A DNA stretch of 64,000 bases from Bacteroidaceae bacterium (GCA_024684455.1 JAIKWU010000021.1:1-64000); one strand, 5' to 3'; shown: positions 44,716 through 54,829, numbered from the stretch's first letter. Notes: a model not told the origin generated them from the sequence alone. Program-made: numbers and translations.

Positions 44716-46005
44716 TTAACTTTTGCTTTTACGTCCGAACCCATCATCGACACGAATCAGCGCAGCCACGGCAAACGTGATGAGGCAGAATGCCATCACC
44801 ACGACGAAAAACGTGCTGTAGCCCACCGCATCCTTCAGCCAACCCGACACCATCCCTGGCAGCATCAGCCCAAGGTACGAGAGTCCCGTGCAGATGGCAT
44901 AGTGGCTCGTCTTGAACTCACCCTGGCTGTAGAACAGCATGTACAGCGTCAGTGCCGTGAACCCAAGTCCGTAGCCGAACTGTTCGACGAACAGGCATGA
45001 CGAAATGAGCAAAAGACTATCAGGCAGGGCATACGACATCCACACGTACACCAGGTCGGGCAGCGTGATTGCACAGACCATCCACCACCACCAGCGGCGC
45101 AGCCCGTCGCGGCTCACCAGCCAGCCACCCACAATGCCGCCCAGCAGCAAACCAATCAGGCCCACTGTGCCGTTGGCCAGACCCATCTCCTGAAGCGACA
45201 GCCCCAGACCGCCCTCGCTGTTCGGACGAATCAGGAAGGTTGCCGACATCTTCGTCAGCATCGCCTCAGGGAAACGGTAAAGGAGCAGAAACAGCATCGC
45301 AAAGAGCGTCTGCCGTGGCGGCAACTTGCGGAAGAATGCCACGAACATCTGACGGATGCCCGCCCACACCTCCTGCGCACTGCTGTCCAGACGGCGGTCG
45401 TCGCTCGGACGAGGCATCACGAACCTGTGCCACAGCCAAAGCCCGATGAACAGCGCAGCCAGACCGTAGAAGACAAGACTCCACGTGAAGGCAATGTCGT
45501 TGCGGAAATAGATTTGCAGCACACCTGCCACAGGCACCAGCACACCGTTGCCGAAAATGACAGCCAAGCGGTAGAATGTGTTGCGGATACCTACGAACCA
45601 TGCCTGATGATGGCTGTCGAGTTCGAGCATATAATAGCCGTCGGCAGCAATGTCGTGCGTAGCACTGCTGAAGGCCATCAGGAAGAAGAAGAACATCGTG
45701 CCCTGAAACCAGAAGGGCGTACTCAGCGTGAAGGCAACGCCTGCCAGCGACGAACCGAGCAGCACCTGCATGAGCAGCACCCACCAGCGCTTCGTACGAT
45801 ACAAATCGACAAACGGACTCCACAGCGGTTTCACCACCCACGGCAGGCCCAGCCACGATGTATAGAGGGCTATCTCCGTGTCGCTCAGCCCCATCTGCGT
45901 GTACATGACCACGGCAACGGCCATGACTACAACGTTAGGCAAGCCCTCGCCGATATAGAGCGACGGCACCCACCACCAGGGATTTCTCGAATGTTTAGTT
46001 TTCAT
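44716..46005 (-). CDS. AmpG-like MFS transporter
   Basis: NPWWWVPSLYIGEGLPNVVVMAVAVVMYTQMGLSDTEIALYTSWLGLPWVVKPLWSPFVD; start at MKTKHSRN. Confidence 0.88.
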   Translation of the reverse strand: MKTKHSRNPWWWVPSLYIGEGLPNVVVMAVAVVMYTQMGLSDTEIALYTSWLGLPWVVKPLWSPFVDLYRTKRWWVLLMQVLLGSSLAGVAFTLSTPFWFQGTMFFFFLMAFSSATHDIAADGYYMLELDSHHQAWFVGIRNTFYRLAVIFGNGVLVPVAGVLQIYFRNDIAFTWSLVFYGLAALFIGLWLWHRFVMPRPSDDRRLDSSAQEVWAGIRQMFVAFFRKLPPRQTLFAMLFLLLYRFPEAMLTKMSATFLIRPNSEGGLGLSLQEMGLANGTVGLIGLLLGGIVGGWLVSRDGLRRWWWWMVCAITLPDLVYVWMSYALPDSLLLISSCLFVEQFGYGLGFTALTLYMLFYSQGEFKTSHYAICTGLSYLGLMLPGMVSGWLKDAVGYSTFFVVVMAFCLITFAVAALIRVDDGFGRKSKS

Positions 46006-47038
46006 AAAGTTGCTTGATTTCAGTATTTTTGTAATAATGCGCCAAAATCTCCCTGTAGCCAAACCCCTGAGAGCCCATGACGGCTGCACCAATCTGGCAC
46101 AGCCCTACCCCATGGCCCCAGCCGTGGCCATGTAGCACGAACACGTCGCCTCGCTTCTCAACCTCGAACGCCGACGAATACAGGTGTGAGCGGCTTAGCA
46201 CACGACGGATGGCCAACTCCTTGCCTACTGTCACCTCGCCTTCCGCCCCCACAATGCGCAACGCGCAAATGCGTCCCGAAGGTCCACGCTGAAGCGGAAC
46301 CAAATCGACGACCCGACCGATGTCCTCAGATAAGTGACTCTGAACGAGTGCTGTGAGTTCGTCCTGCGTATAGGTCACCGCCCAGTCGTGAAAATCGTGC
46401 GTTTCGAGGTCGTAGTCGTTGAGCACCTGACGCAGGATATCGGCATCGTGCGTGTCGCAGTACGGACAGGTCACGCTCTGCAGGTAAGGTTTGTCATCGC
46501 CCTCCCAGCAGGTTGAGAATAGTTCGGTCTTACCTCCACAGCACTTCGAGTAGCGTGTATCACAGATTTCGCCGCCATAAGTCAGCACCTGCCCCGATGT
46601 CTCGCGTACGGCACGCACGGCATTCTCATTCGTAATGCGTCCGATGCCCTGGTACCGCTGGCAATGGTCGTCAGCACAGACGTCGAACAGCGCATGTCCC
46701 TTCGGGGCAGCCAACGCCCAACTACGGGCTATCACAGCATGTGCTTTCAGAAACTCGAGCGAGGCTTCGGCGCGCATCTCGCTGCTTACAACGCTCTCCA
46801 AGTATTGTTCGAGCGGCAACTCGTTGACAGCCCAAAGGTCATCACCATCCGCCACAAAGTGCAACGTCCCCCTGAACGTCTGCTCCTCACAGCGTTCCCA
46901 ATGGAAGTCGATGCCAATCCTGACAGCGTTCAACGTAAACGTTCCGTCACCATTCAGCCTGTAGTCGGGACGATGGTCGGAATGGAGGATGCCCACACGG
47001 ATGAGAGGCCTGCCCCACGCATCGGTCTTCAGTTTCAT
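45995..47038 (-). CDS. SpoIID/LytB domain-containing protein
   Basis: NELPLEQYLESVVSSEMRAEASLEFLKAHAVIARSWAL...GHGWGHGVGLCQIGA. Confidence 0.92.
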   Translation of the reverse strand: MKLKTDAWGRPLIRVGILHSDHRPDYRLNGDGTFTLNAVRIGIDFHWERCEEQTFRGTLHFVADGDDLWAVNELPLEQYLESVVSSEMRAEASLEFLKAHAVIARSWALAAPKGHALFDVCADDHCQRYQGIGRITNENAVRAVRETSGQVLTYGGEICDTRYSKCCGGKTELFSTCWEGDDKPYLQSVTCPYCDTHDADILRQVLNDYDLETHDFHDWAVTYTQDELTALVQSHLSEDIGRVVDLVPLQRGPSGRICALRIVGAEGEVTVGKELAIRRVLSRSHLYSSAFEVEKRGDVFVLHGHGWGHGVGLCQIGAAVMGSQGFGYREILAHYYKNTEIKQLYEN

Positions 47039-47916
47039 AGGCCTACTTCACTAAGTATCTGTTGAGCCAGTTCTGGAGTCATCCGCCCGAAATCCTCCGC
47101 ACGCGGCGTGATGATAAGCCCGCCCATGTCCAATGCACCAGGACTGACGAGGCACTTCTCCTCACCCTCGGCCGAATAGCACAGCGGCCGGTGCTTGCGA
47201 CGCGGAATAACGATGGTGACAAAATGCTGAGCCTCAGTCGCATACCATGCAAGAAGGTTCATCATCGGTTCGGTTTCGCCTTCAGGAATCGGCATCGTTT
47301 CATATAGTGAACTGAAAAGGTGCCCGCTCTCCTCTGGCGTCGCAGCCTGAATGACCCAACCGCGCACCAGATAGCCGCGAAGTTCGGAGATGCCCGACGT
47401 CGTGTCCGAGGACTTGAAGTCACGCTCCAACGGTACGATGCCTCGAGAACCAGCCTGAAAATGCAGGTGGTCTGGAGCGCTTGCCCCACAGCGAGGCCCG
47501 TTGTAGAAAAGGAATAGTGAAGGTAAGAGTCCTGCCATACGCATCATGTCAACGTACGATGCACGGATGCTCTGCGGCTCGTGTATCAGCGACGCCAACG
47601 TGAAATGCCGAGGTAGGATGGGAAACGGATTCACCAGCAGTTCATAGTGCCCAAGCAAAGGCACGCCCGTCTGCTCGGCGGGACGGTTCTTTCCACAGAG
47701 AAAGCACGGCCGCTCCGCAATCACCTTCTTGTCAATTGAGGCCCCCGTCGAAACCATACGAGCAGGATTGAACTGCACAGCAATGTCACACCCCCTCAAC
47801 TGTAAAACACGCAACTGCACTGTTTCCAGTCCTTCGTAGTTTTGCCTAGCCAGTGTCCACGTCTTCAACTGCTCTTGAAAGAACGACTCGTGGTCTATGT
47901 GATTCTCAACTTTCAC
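47035..47916 (-). CDS. DUF4922 / HIT-GalT-like protein
   Basis: CFLCGKNRPAEQ..., HYELLVNPFPILPRHFTLAS, DHLHFQAGSRG (HxHxQ-like). Confidence 0.8.
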   Translation of the reverse strand: MKVENHIDHESFFQEQLKTWTLARQNYEGLETVQLRVLQLRGCDIAVQFNPARMVSTGASIDKKVIAERPCFLCGKNRPAEQTGVPLLGHYELLVNPFPILPRHFTLASLIHEPQSIRASYVDMMRMAGLLPSLFLFYNGPRCGASAPDHLHFQAGSRGIVPLERDFKSSDTTSGISELRGYLVRGWVIQAATPEESGHLFSSLYETMPIPEGETEPMMNLLAWYATEAQHFVTIVIPRRKHRPLCYSAEGEEKCLVSPGALDMGGLIITPRAEDFGRMTPELAQQILSEVGL

Positions 47917-49252
47917 GCGCCTTAATCATTTGTTGTCTTGCCAGAATCTCCATCGTGCGCAGCGAGTCTTTGTATAGGTTGTTCGCATTAACTTTTTCAG
48001 GTGACAGCGCAGCATCGGAGTTGCCCTCCCAACGACGACAGAGATACAGTTCGTCGTAGATGCGCCCTATCTTGTAACGCCGTGAGAAAGCAAGTCCCAA
48101 AGCATAGTCCTCGCCATAACTCGTATTGGGTACACCAATCTCTCGCAGCAGTGGAGTGTAAAATGCACGAGGAGCGCCCAGTCCGTTGATTCTAAGCGCA
48201 TTATTCATTCCGTTCTCATACGTCCATTCCTTGTGATCAATCACTCCTGGAGGCAAAGTCTTCAACTGGAAGTCACACATACGGTAACTGCCCACCAGCA
48301 TGGCACACTGCTGACGGTGGAACTCATCGACAACGCGCTGAAGCGTCTGAGCCCCACTGTATAGGTCGTCGCTGTCCAACTGGATAGCAAAACGCCCACA
48401 CCGCGCATCATTCACCGCCAGACTCCAGCAACCGCCGATGCCCAAGTCGGTTCGCTCCGGCACGATGTGTACCACACGCCTGTCCTCGTCAGACAGCCGT
48501 TTCAACACCTCTGTCGTGCCGTCCGTCGAGTAGTTATCCACCACGATGACATTGAAGTTAAATGACGTATTCTGCGAAAGTGCCGAACGCACAGCATCCT
48601 CAATTGTACGGACTCGGTTGCGCACGGGAATGATGACCGAAGCCTCACAACCGAATGCCGTTTCCGAATGTGCAAACACGACATTGCGCAACGTTGTTAC
48701 ATCCACCCAAGCACCAATCTTCTTGAGATGCAACGTACACGCCTGCTCATACTCAATCTGCGCCTCACGGTTCCGAGGGTCAACATAGTCGAACTGTTTC
48801 TCACCGCTCTTACGTACATCCTTTTCCTCCTCCGTGTAGAGCAGTTCACCCAAGTGTAGAATCGGTACTGGCACACACTGCATCCGCGAGACGTACAGCC
48901 TGAAATCGTACAGCGCTGCATACTTCCAGTCAGCATCGGGCGTGTCCTTGAGATACTGGCGCAGCGCCTCTGTCTCGATGAGCAGCAACGACCCCATGTC
49001 GAAATCGTTGCGAACGCTGCCTAACTGATAGTCTAGACACCGCATTGTCTCGCGCTGACCGTTCTTCACGGCATAGCGGTCGGCATATACCCACTTGGCA
49101 CCCGTCTGACGGGCCACCTGCTCCATTCGCTCCACAGCCCTGTAGCCCAGCGTCACAGGCTCACGCTTCAGGCAGAGTAGCAAATAATCAGAATTTGCCT
49201 CACCAGCCAGAGCACGCAACTCAACCGACGAGGCAAAATTTCCCTTTCTCAT
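47906..49252 (-). CDS. Glycosyltransferase family 2, with extra N-terminal region
   Basis: ASVIIPVRNRVRTIEDAVRSALSQNTSFNFNVIVVDNYSTDGT...QLDSDD. Confidence 0.88.
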   Translation of the reverse strand: MRKGNFASSVELRALAGEANSDYLLLCLKREPVTLGYRAVERMEQVARQTGAKWVYADRYAVKNGQRETMRCLDYQLGSVRNDFDMGSLLLIETEALRQYLKDTPDADWKYAALYDFRLYVSRMQCVPVPILHLGELLYTEEEKDVRKSGEKQFDYVDPRNREAQIEYEQACTLHLKKIGAWVDVTTLRNVVFAHSETAFGCEASVIIPVRNRVRTIEDAVRSALSQNTSFNFNVIVVDNYSTDGTTEVLKRLSDEDRRVVHIVPERTDLGIGGCWSLAVNDARCGRFAIQLDSDDLYSGAQTLQRVVDEFHRQQCAMLVGSYRMCDFQLKTLPPGVIDHKEWTYENGMNNALRINGLGAPRAFYTPLLREIGVPNTSYGEDYALGLAFSRRYKIGRIYDELYLCRRWEGNSDAALSPEKVNANNLYKDSLRTMEILARQQMIKARES

Positions 49253-49274
49253 TCGTATTCTTATGATTCGTGAT

Positions 49275-49757
49275 TTAGAAATAGTATCCGAAGCCGAGGC
49301 GCACGCCCGCCTTGCTCTTGTGCGAAAAGTCCGACAGGCTCATGTCGAAGTATAGTGCCGGCTCAAGGCTCACATACTTGCCGAGGAAGAAGCAATAGCC
49401 CACCTCGGGGGTCAACTGAAGGTCGTTGAAGTTGGAATAGCGGTGCAGGTAACGCAAGCCTGCGCTCAGGAAAAGACCGTTCTGCTCGATATAGTAGCGA
49501 GCCTTCGCACCCATGTAGAGCGCCTGCATGTCACCGTGCATCGTGTCGAAGCCAAACTCGCCCAACAGCATCCAGTCCTGTTCAATGAAGTAGCCGCCCG
49601 TGAAGTTAAGACCGAGTGCAAACTCCTCATAGTCACTGTAAGACATTCCTGCGCTCGACAAAGAGGCGCCGATGTACTTTTTCCCTTTTTCAAACTGGGC
49701 GTACGTACTACTTGCCACAGCGGCAAACAGCATCAATGTCAGAAGAACTTTCTTCAT
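49275..49757 (-). CDS. Outer-membrane beta-barrel protein
   Basis: Signal peptide (VASSTYAQ), alternating beta pattern, terminal aromatic GFGYYF. Confidence 0.78.
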   Translation of the reverse strand: MKKVLLTLMLFAAVASSTYAQFEKGKKYIGASLSSAGMSYSDYEEFALGLNFTGGYFIEQDWMLLGEFGFDTMHGDMQALYMGAKARYYIEQNGLFLSAGLRYLHRYSNFNDLQLTPEVGYCFFLGKYVSLEPALYFDMSLSDFSHKSKAGVRLGFGYYF

Positions 49758-49911
49758 AATCTGTATTGTTTTAGAGTGTTATAGAATGTTTTTGCAAATA
49801 TAATGATTTTGTGGCAAACATGCAAGCATCAATCCCCTACTTTTCGTTTTTCACGGAAAGATTTTCCAAGAATATGCCATCGTGTTTCGAAGTATCACGA
49901 CGATACAATCA

Positions 49912-50103
49912 TCACTGGTTTTTGTGCTGGTCGTTCATCTGCTCTTTCTTGCGGAGTGCCCAACGGAGCGCAATGATGATGACGATGTAGATGAGGATGT
50001 TAGGCAGGTTTTCTATCCATGCGTTCCACGTTATTCCGTAATAGAGGTAAAACGCAATCCCCACAATCAGCAGTGCGACAGGGAGCCATGTTGACTTTCT
50101 CAT
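49912..50103 (-). CDS. Small membrane protein (63 aa) downstream of cstA
   Basis: MRKSTWLPVALLIVGIAFYLYYGITWNAWIENLPNILIYIVIIIALRWALRKKEQ; overlaps cstA end by 4 nt. Confidence 0.7.
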   Translation of the reverse strand: MRKSTWLPVALLIVGIAFYLYYGITWNAWIENLPNILIYIVIIIALRWALRKKEQMNDQHKNQ

Positions 50104-51563
50104 ACTTTTCCGCGTTTAGTGAATCGGTAAATAAAGATGCTGAGTAAAACGAGTGTGACAATCGCCCCGATCGCATACCCCCACATGGAAGGCAATTGAA
50201 GTCCTTCAGGAGCAATGCAGATGTAGGTGACGCAAACCATCGTCATGAAGAGGGCCGGTAACAGCGTGATAAGGAATGCCTTGCCTCGCCGTGTAAGCCA
50301 AACAGTAATCGTCCACAGCGAAATCATTGCCAGCGACTGGTTGACCCATCCGAAATAACGCCAGAGAATGTCGAAATTGATGTTGACCAGTACGAAGGCA
50401 ACCGCAAACAGCGGAGCAGAAAGCAACACCCGCTGCCAGATACGACGCTGTGGGATGTGCAGGAAGTCGGCTGTAATCAGACGTGCGCTACGGAAGGCTG
50501 TATCACCCGATGTGATAGGGGCTGCCACAACACCGAGGATGGCGAGGACAGCACCCACCGTTCCCAACCAACTGTTACAGATTTGGTTCACCATAATGGC
50601 TGGGTTCATCTTACCCGTCTCGGGATTGGTCATCGCCGTGAGCAGTTTTTCGTAAGGTGTATTGCCTTCTACACCGAGACTGTCGGCAAACTTAATGGCG
50701 GCTGCTGCCCAGATGAGAGCCACAAGGCCTTCGGTAATCATGGCTCCATAGAAGACAGGGCGACCGAGTTTCTCGTTCTTCATACAGCGCGCCATCATTG
50801 GGCTTTGCGTGGCATGGAATCCGCTGATGGCTCCACAGGCAATCGTTATAAAGAGTGCCGGAAACAACGGAAGGGCCGAGTTAGGATGATGGTTGGAGAA
50901 TGCATCCGTGATTTCAGGAAGGCTTCCATCCATTACAAATATACCATAGAGCACACCGACTGCCATTACGAGCAAGGCGATGCCGAAGAGCGGATAGATG
51001 CGCCCGATAACCTTGTCGATAGGCAGAAGTGTGGCAAGAATATAATACACAAAAATAATGATGGTCCATACCAGAGGCGTACCCCACTGTCCCCAGTTAG
51101 AGGTCATCGTCCCGAGCAGTGTGGCAGGTGTGGTCACAAAGACAGCACCGACAAGAATCATGAGCACGAGAGAGAAGAGAAGAATGAGAATATGGGCAGT
51201 GTGTCCCAGTTCGGCTCTCACAAGTTCAGGAAGGCTGCATCCATTGTTGCGCATGGAAAGCATACCCGTCAAGTAGTCATGGACGGCTCCCCCAAAGATG
51301 CAACCGAACACTATCCACAAATAGGCGGAGGGTCCAAAGAGTATGCCCTGAATCGCACCGAAGATGGGTCCAGTGCCGGCTATGTTGAGGAACTGAATGA
51401 GATAGACCTTCCAACTGGGCATGGGGATGTAGTCAACGCCATCCTGCATGGTAAAGCAGGGTGTCTTACGACGAGGGTCTGCCCCGAAAACACGCTCGAC
51501 AAAGAAACCATAGAATATGTAGCCTAATATAAGCAGAATGATGGAGGTAATGAAAGTTGTCAT
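50100..51563 (-). CDS. cstA: Carbon starvation protein CstA family
   Basis: IAGTGPIFGAIQGILFGPSAYLWIVFGCIFGGAVHDYLTGMLSMRNNG. Confidence 0.93.
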   Translation of the reverse strand: MTTFITSIILLILGYIFYGFFVERVFGADPRRKTPCFTMQDGVDYIPMPSWKVYLIQFLNIAGTGPIFGAIQGILFGPSAYLWIVFGCIFGGAVHDYLTGMLSMRNNGCSLPELVRAELGHTAHILILLFSLVLMILVGAVFVTTPATLLGTMTSNWGQWGTPLVWTIIIFVYYILATLLPIDKVIGRIYPLFGIALLVMAVGVLYGIFVMDGSLPEITDAFSNHHPNSALPLFPALFITIACGAISGFHATQSPMMARCMKNEKLGRPVFYGAMITEGLVALIWAAAAIKFADSLGVEGNTPYEKLLTAMTNPETGKMNPAIMVNQICNSWLGTVGAVLAILGVVAAPITSGDTAFRSARLITADFLHIPQRRIWQRVLLSAPLFAVAFVLVNINFDILWRYFGWVNQSLAMISLWTITVWLTRRGKAFLITLLPALFMTMVCVTYICIAPEGLQLPSMWGYAIGAIVTLVLLSIFIYRFTKRGKV

Positions 51564-51590
51564 TTTTTATGAATTGCTGTATTTAAGATA

Positions 51591-52013
51591 TTAAGACTCT
51601 TGCTGGATTTTTCCTTTTCGTACATGTATATCCGTACGGATGATGCGGGCAGGATTGCCTGCAACGATGCAATTGTCGGGCACATCTTTCGTTACGACAC
51701 TTCCACCGCCGACAATGACCTCATTGCCAATATGAACACCAGGCATGATAATGGAATTGATGCCAATAACACAGTCATGGCCGATATAGGTGTCCGTGCG
51801 CAACTGACGACAATGGTCATGAGCCAAGACATAGGCACCAGCCAATACCCAAGTGTCTGCTCCGATGTGAACGCCACGGGGGTTAATGACCCGATCTAGA
51901 TGAGCCTTATAGGAAAGACGAACATTGTCTGCAAGATCCATGTGATAGAAGCGGCGCAGTATGTAAGGATAAGCGAAACTGGCTTTTCGCCATATTTTCT
52001 CAAGAAAAGTCAT
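51591..52013 (-). CDS. Hexapeptide-repeat acyltransferase
   Basis: IGADTWVLAGAYVLAHDHCRQL...IGHDCVIGINSIIMPGVHIGNEVIVGGGSVVTKDVPDNCIVAGNPARII; start at MTFLEKIWRK. Confidence 0.87.
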   Translation of the reverse strand: MTFLEKIWRKASFAYPYILRRFYHMDLADNVRLSYKAHLDRVINPRGVHIGADTWVLAGAYVLAHDHCRQLRTDTYIGHDCVIGINSIIMPGVHIGNEVIVGGGSVVTKDVPDNCIVAGNPARIIRTDIHVRKGKIQQES

Positions 52014-52024
52014 AAGATGTTGTT

Positions 52025-52645
52025 TTAGAATTGGTAAGCAAAATTGACGTGAAGTCTGATTCTCTCGTATCGCTGTTGGATTGGTATAGAGAGCATTGGA
52101 GTAACAGCAAGAGTACCATACTGAGGGGAATTGATGCGGATACGTGTGCCGGTTCGGATGCATTTCTCCGATTGACGGAATTCTGGGATAGTGGTGTATT
52201 CGAGGAACAAGGCCGCAACATGACACAAACCCACATAGGTGGAGATGGCACAGCAAGTTTTATAGTCGAGCCCCGTGTCGTAATGAGGATTCAACGTTCC
52301 TTGAAGAGAATAATTGTCTTCTGTGTCAAAATGGTAGCCCAGTCGAACAAATGCACCATAGTCTTGATAACTTCCTTTATGAGTACTGCCAAAGTAGCCC
52401 AGGCATTCCAACGAGAAATGGTTGTCAAAAAACAGATGCTTATAACCTGCATGAATGCGGAAATGCTGTAAACTGATTTTTTCAGAATAAATGCTATGTT
52501 CCAACATCACTGGCCAATGACGATTAAAGGTGTGTTGGATCTGAAAAAAGCGACTGTCACGAAAGCCAATCTGGTTGGATTGAGCACACAGCATTTGCGT
52601 ACAGAGGGTAAAGAAAAATAGTGCAAGTATTTTATTCATAGGCAT
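52025..52645 (-). CDS. Putative outer-membrane protein
   Basis: Signal peptide LCTQMLCAQ, beta-strand pattern ending HVNFAYQF. Confidence 0.65.
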   Translation of the reverse strand: MPMNKILALFFFTLCTQMLCAQSNQIGFRDSRFFQIQHTFNRHWPVMLEHSIYSEKISLQHFRIHAGYKHLFFDNHFSLECLGYFGSTHKGSYQDYGAFVRLGYHFDTEDNYSLQGTLNPHYDTGLDYKTCCAISTYVGLCHVAALFLEYTTIPEFRQSEKCIRTGTRIRINSPQYGTLAVTPMLSIPIQQRYERIRLHVNFAYQF

Positions 52646-53260
52646 TCACAGATTTTGAATGAGAAGTTTAGTCAATATCTCATAGCATCTGTCGTTCGGA
52701 TGCTTGCCATCAAGAGAATAATTTGGGTTCACCCCTTCACCTTGAAGAAGTATGGAATATACATCAAAATAGACCCAACCATTGACACGGGATTGCTCTC
52801 TCAGGCATTCATTTAACTGGCAAGTTGTGAAATTAACCAGTTCGTAGTTTTCAGAATGCTCTTTTCCCACTGGTAGTGCTGAGAAAACGTAAATTTTGGA
52901 TGCCATCAAGGAATTGACTGCTGACACGTAACGATGGATATAATTATCAAGATCGATAGAAGAGATTTCATAATCTTGATGATCGTTGATGCCTGTCAAC
53001 ACGACAACTCTTTTACCCCTAAATCTTCCAGCATATTCTTCTATATGCTGAATTCCGCTGTTGGACGCTCCATAATTCTCGGTAATAAACGAAGGAAAGA
53101 ACTTCCCTAAATCCCAGCGTTCTATATTGGAATCTCCGATAAAGACCAGTTCAATATCATCTTCATGGCTGCATGAAGATATCAACAATAAACATAGCAC
53201 ACAAAGGAGAGTTCTATGTATCAAAGAAGAATACTTAATTCGTTCCATCAAATGCAGCAA
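52646..53260 (-). CDS. SGNH/GDSL-type hydrolase, lipoprotein
   Basis: LISSCSHEDDIELVFIGDSNIERW...VVVLTGINDHQ...YSLDGKHPND. Confidence 0.8.
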   Translation of the reverse strand: MLHLMERIKYSSLIHRTLLCVLCLLLISSCSHEDDIELVFIGDSNIERWDLGKFFPSFITENYGASNSGIQHIEEYAGRFRGKRVVVLTGINDHQDYEISSIDLDNYIHRYVSAVNSLMASKIYVFSALPVGKEHSENYELVNFTTCQLNECLREQSRVNGWVYFDVYSILLQGEGVNPNYSLDGKHPNDRCYEILTKLLIQNL

Positions 53261-53843
53261 TGGTGGCTTGACCTTCGGCTGAGATTCCTTCTCTCTTAAA
53301 GACCTTCTTTATGGTCATAAACAGAATTTTAACATCCAATCCGAATGTAAGATGGTCAACGTACCAAACATCGTACTTAAATTTCTGTGTATGTGTAATT
53401 GCATTACGTCCATTCACCTGTGCCCAACCTGTAATACCAGGGCGAACTTCATGACGGCGCATCTGTTCTTTTGTATATAAAGGAAGATATTTTACTAGAA
53501 GAGGACGGGGGCCAATCAATGACATGTCGCCTTTCAAGACATTAATCAACTGTGGAAGTTCATCAATCGAAAGAGAACGGATCACACGTCCTACAGAAGT
53601 TAATCTATCTTTGTCGGGCAACAAATTCCCTTCATCATCCACTTTGTCGTTCATGGTCTTAAACTTGATGAGTTTAAAAATGCGAGCATTGATTCCAGGG
53701 CGTTCCTGTACAAAAAATACGCTACTTCTGCCATTTGCAATGTATAAAAGTAACGCGACAATGATGATAAACCATCCTAATAGAATCAGAGCCGACAAAG
53801 ACAAACTGAAATCAATAATCCTCTTAATATATTGCTTATACAT
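53235..53843 (-). CDS. Sugar transferase (initiating undecaprenyl-phosphate sugar-1-P transferase)
   Basis: YKQYIKRIIDFSLSLSALILLGWFI...VGRVIRSLSIDELPQLINVLKGDMSLIGPRPLL...RHEVRPGITGWAQVNGRN. Confidence 0.94.
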   Translation of the reverse strand: MYKQYIKRIIDFSLSLSALILLGWFIIIVALLLYIANGRSSVFFVQERPGINARIFKLIKFKTMNDKVDDEGNLLPDKDRLTSVGRVIRSLSIDELPQLINVLKGDMSLIGPRPLLVKYLPLYTKEQMRRHEVRPGITGWAQVNGRNAITHTQKFKYDVWYVDHLTFGLDVKILFMTIKKVFKREGISAEGQATIAAFDGTN

Positions 53844-53854
53844 AACCTTATGAA

Positions 53855-54604
53855 TTACAGTAAAGAGAAACCACCGTCTATTACTAAATTGCTTCCTGTT
53901 GTAAAAGTACTAACATCGGATAACAAGTAAACGGCATAATAAGCGATTTCTTCGGGTTGAGCATATCTCTTGAGTGGATATAACTTTTTATTAGCAGCCA
54001 CTTGTTCCTCAGAAATGTTATCACGGTTGATAAGAGGGGTTTCAACTCTTCCTGGGCAGATACAATTAACCCTGATTCGATATGCCGCCAATTCAACAGC
54101 CTGGGATTTCGCCATTCCTACAAGCGCACCTTTTGATGCAGAATAAATGGAGTTCCCTACGTGTCCTGTAACAACACCATCAATCGAGGCTAAGTAAACA
54201 ATTGAAGCCCCCTCATTGAGATGCTTTGACTTTAACAATCGTTGAGTTAATAGGACTGGGGCTGTAAAATTAACATCCATTACTCTTTTTAATTCTTTCT
54301 CAGAAATAAACCTAAAGGGCAATGTCAATCCCACACCTGCAGAATGAACGACTCCATCTAATTTGGGTATTTGTTCAATTAGTTCACCAACCATGGAAGA
54401 GTCTGTTATATCACAAGAATAAACAGAGTGATTTGATCCATGGAGACAATTCAATGTTTCTGTCAAGCGATGATTGTCCCTTCCAACTAATATAAGTTGT
54501 GCTCCTAACCGAGAACTGGCCACTGCAATAGCACGGCCTATGCCAGAAGAGGCACCTGTAACAAGTATTGTTTTACCTTCTAAACTAAAAGGATTATCTA
54601 ACAT
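53855..54604 (-). CDS. SDR family oxidoreductase (FabG-like)
   Basis: ILVTGASSGIGRAIA, HSAGVG, YSASKGALVGMAKS. Confidence 0.92.
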   Translation of the reverse strand: MLDNPFSLEGKTILVTGASSGIGRAIAVASSRLGAQLILVGRDNHRLTETLNCLHGSNHSVYSCDITDSSMVGELIEQIPKLDGVVHSAGVGLTLPFRFISEKELKRVMDVNFTAPVLLTQRLLKSKHLNEGASIVYLASIDGVVTGHVGNSIYSASKGALVGMAKSQAVELAAYRIRVNCICPGRVETPLINRDNISEEQVAANKKLYPLKRYAQPEEIAYYAVYLLSDVSTFTTGSNLVIDGGFSLL

Positions 54605-54702
54605 AAAAAACTTTTATTGAAGTTCCGCAAGCTCAACTTAAAAGGAAGTCATTGGGTTTGAAGCCCCTTGATAATGGGCTGGCATAAGCCAGGGATACTC
54701 CT

Positions 54703-54780
54703 TGTAGGGACGACCCGTGGGGCGTCCCGATTGGTGTTAGTTCCCTTTTCGTCATGGACGCCCCACGGGTCGTCCCTACA
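54703..54780. repeat. 25-bp perfect inverted repeat, 28-bp loop
   Basis: TGTAGGGACGACCCGTGGGGCGTCC ... GGACGCCCCACGGGTCGTCCCTACA. Confidence 0.92.
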
Positions 54781-54829
54781 GAGCACCCTATCAATTCCAA
54801 CAATTCTAACATGCGAAAGTTAAAAACCT

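Noticed and set aside
52014-52256. Long N-terminal extension of the hexapeptide acyltransferase
   Set aside because: Overlaps the outer-membrane protein gene in another frame and is compositionally unlike the family.
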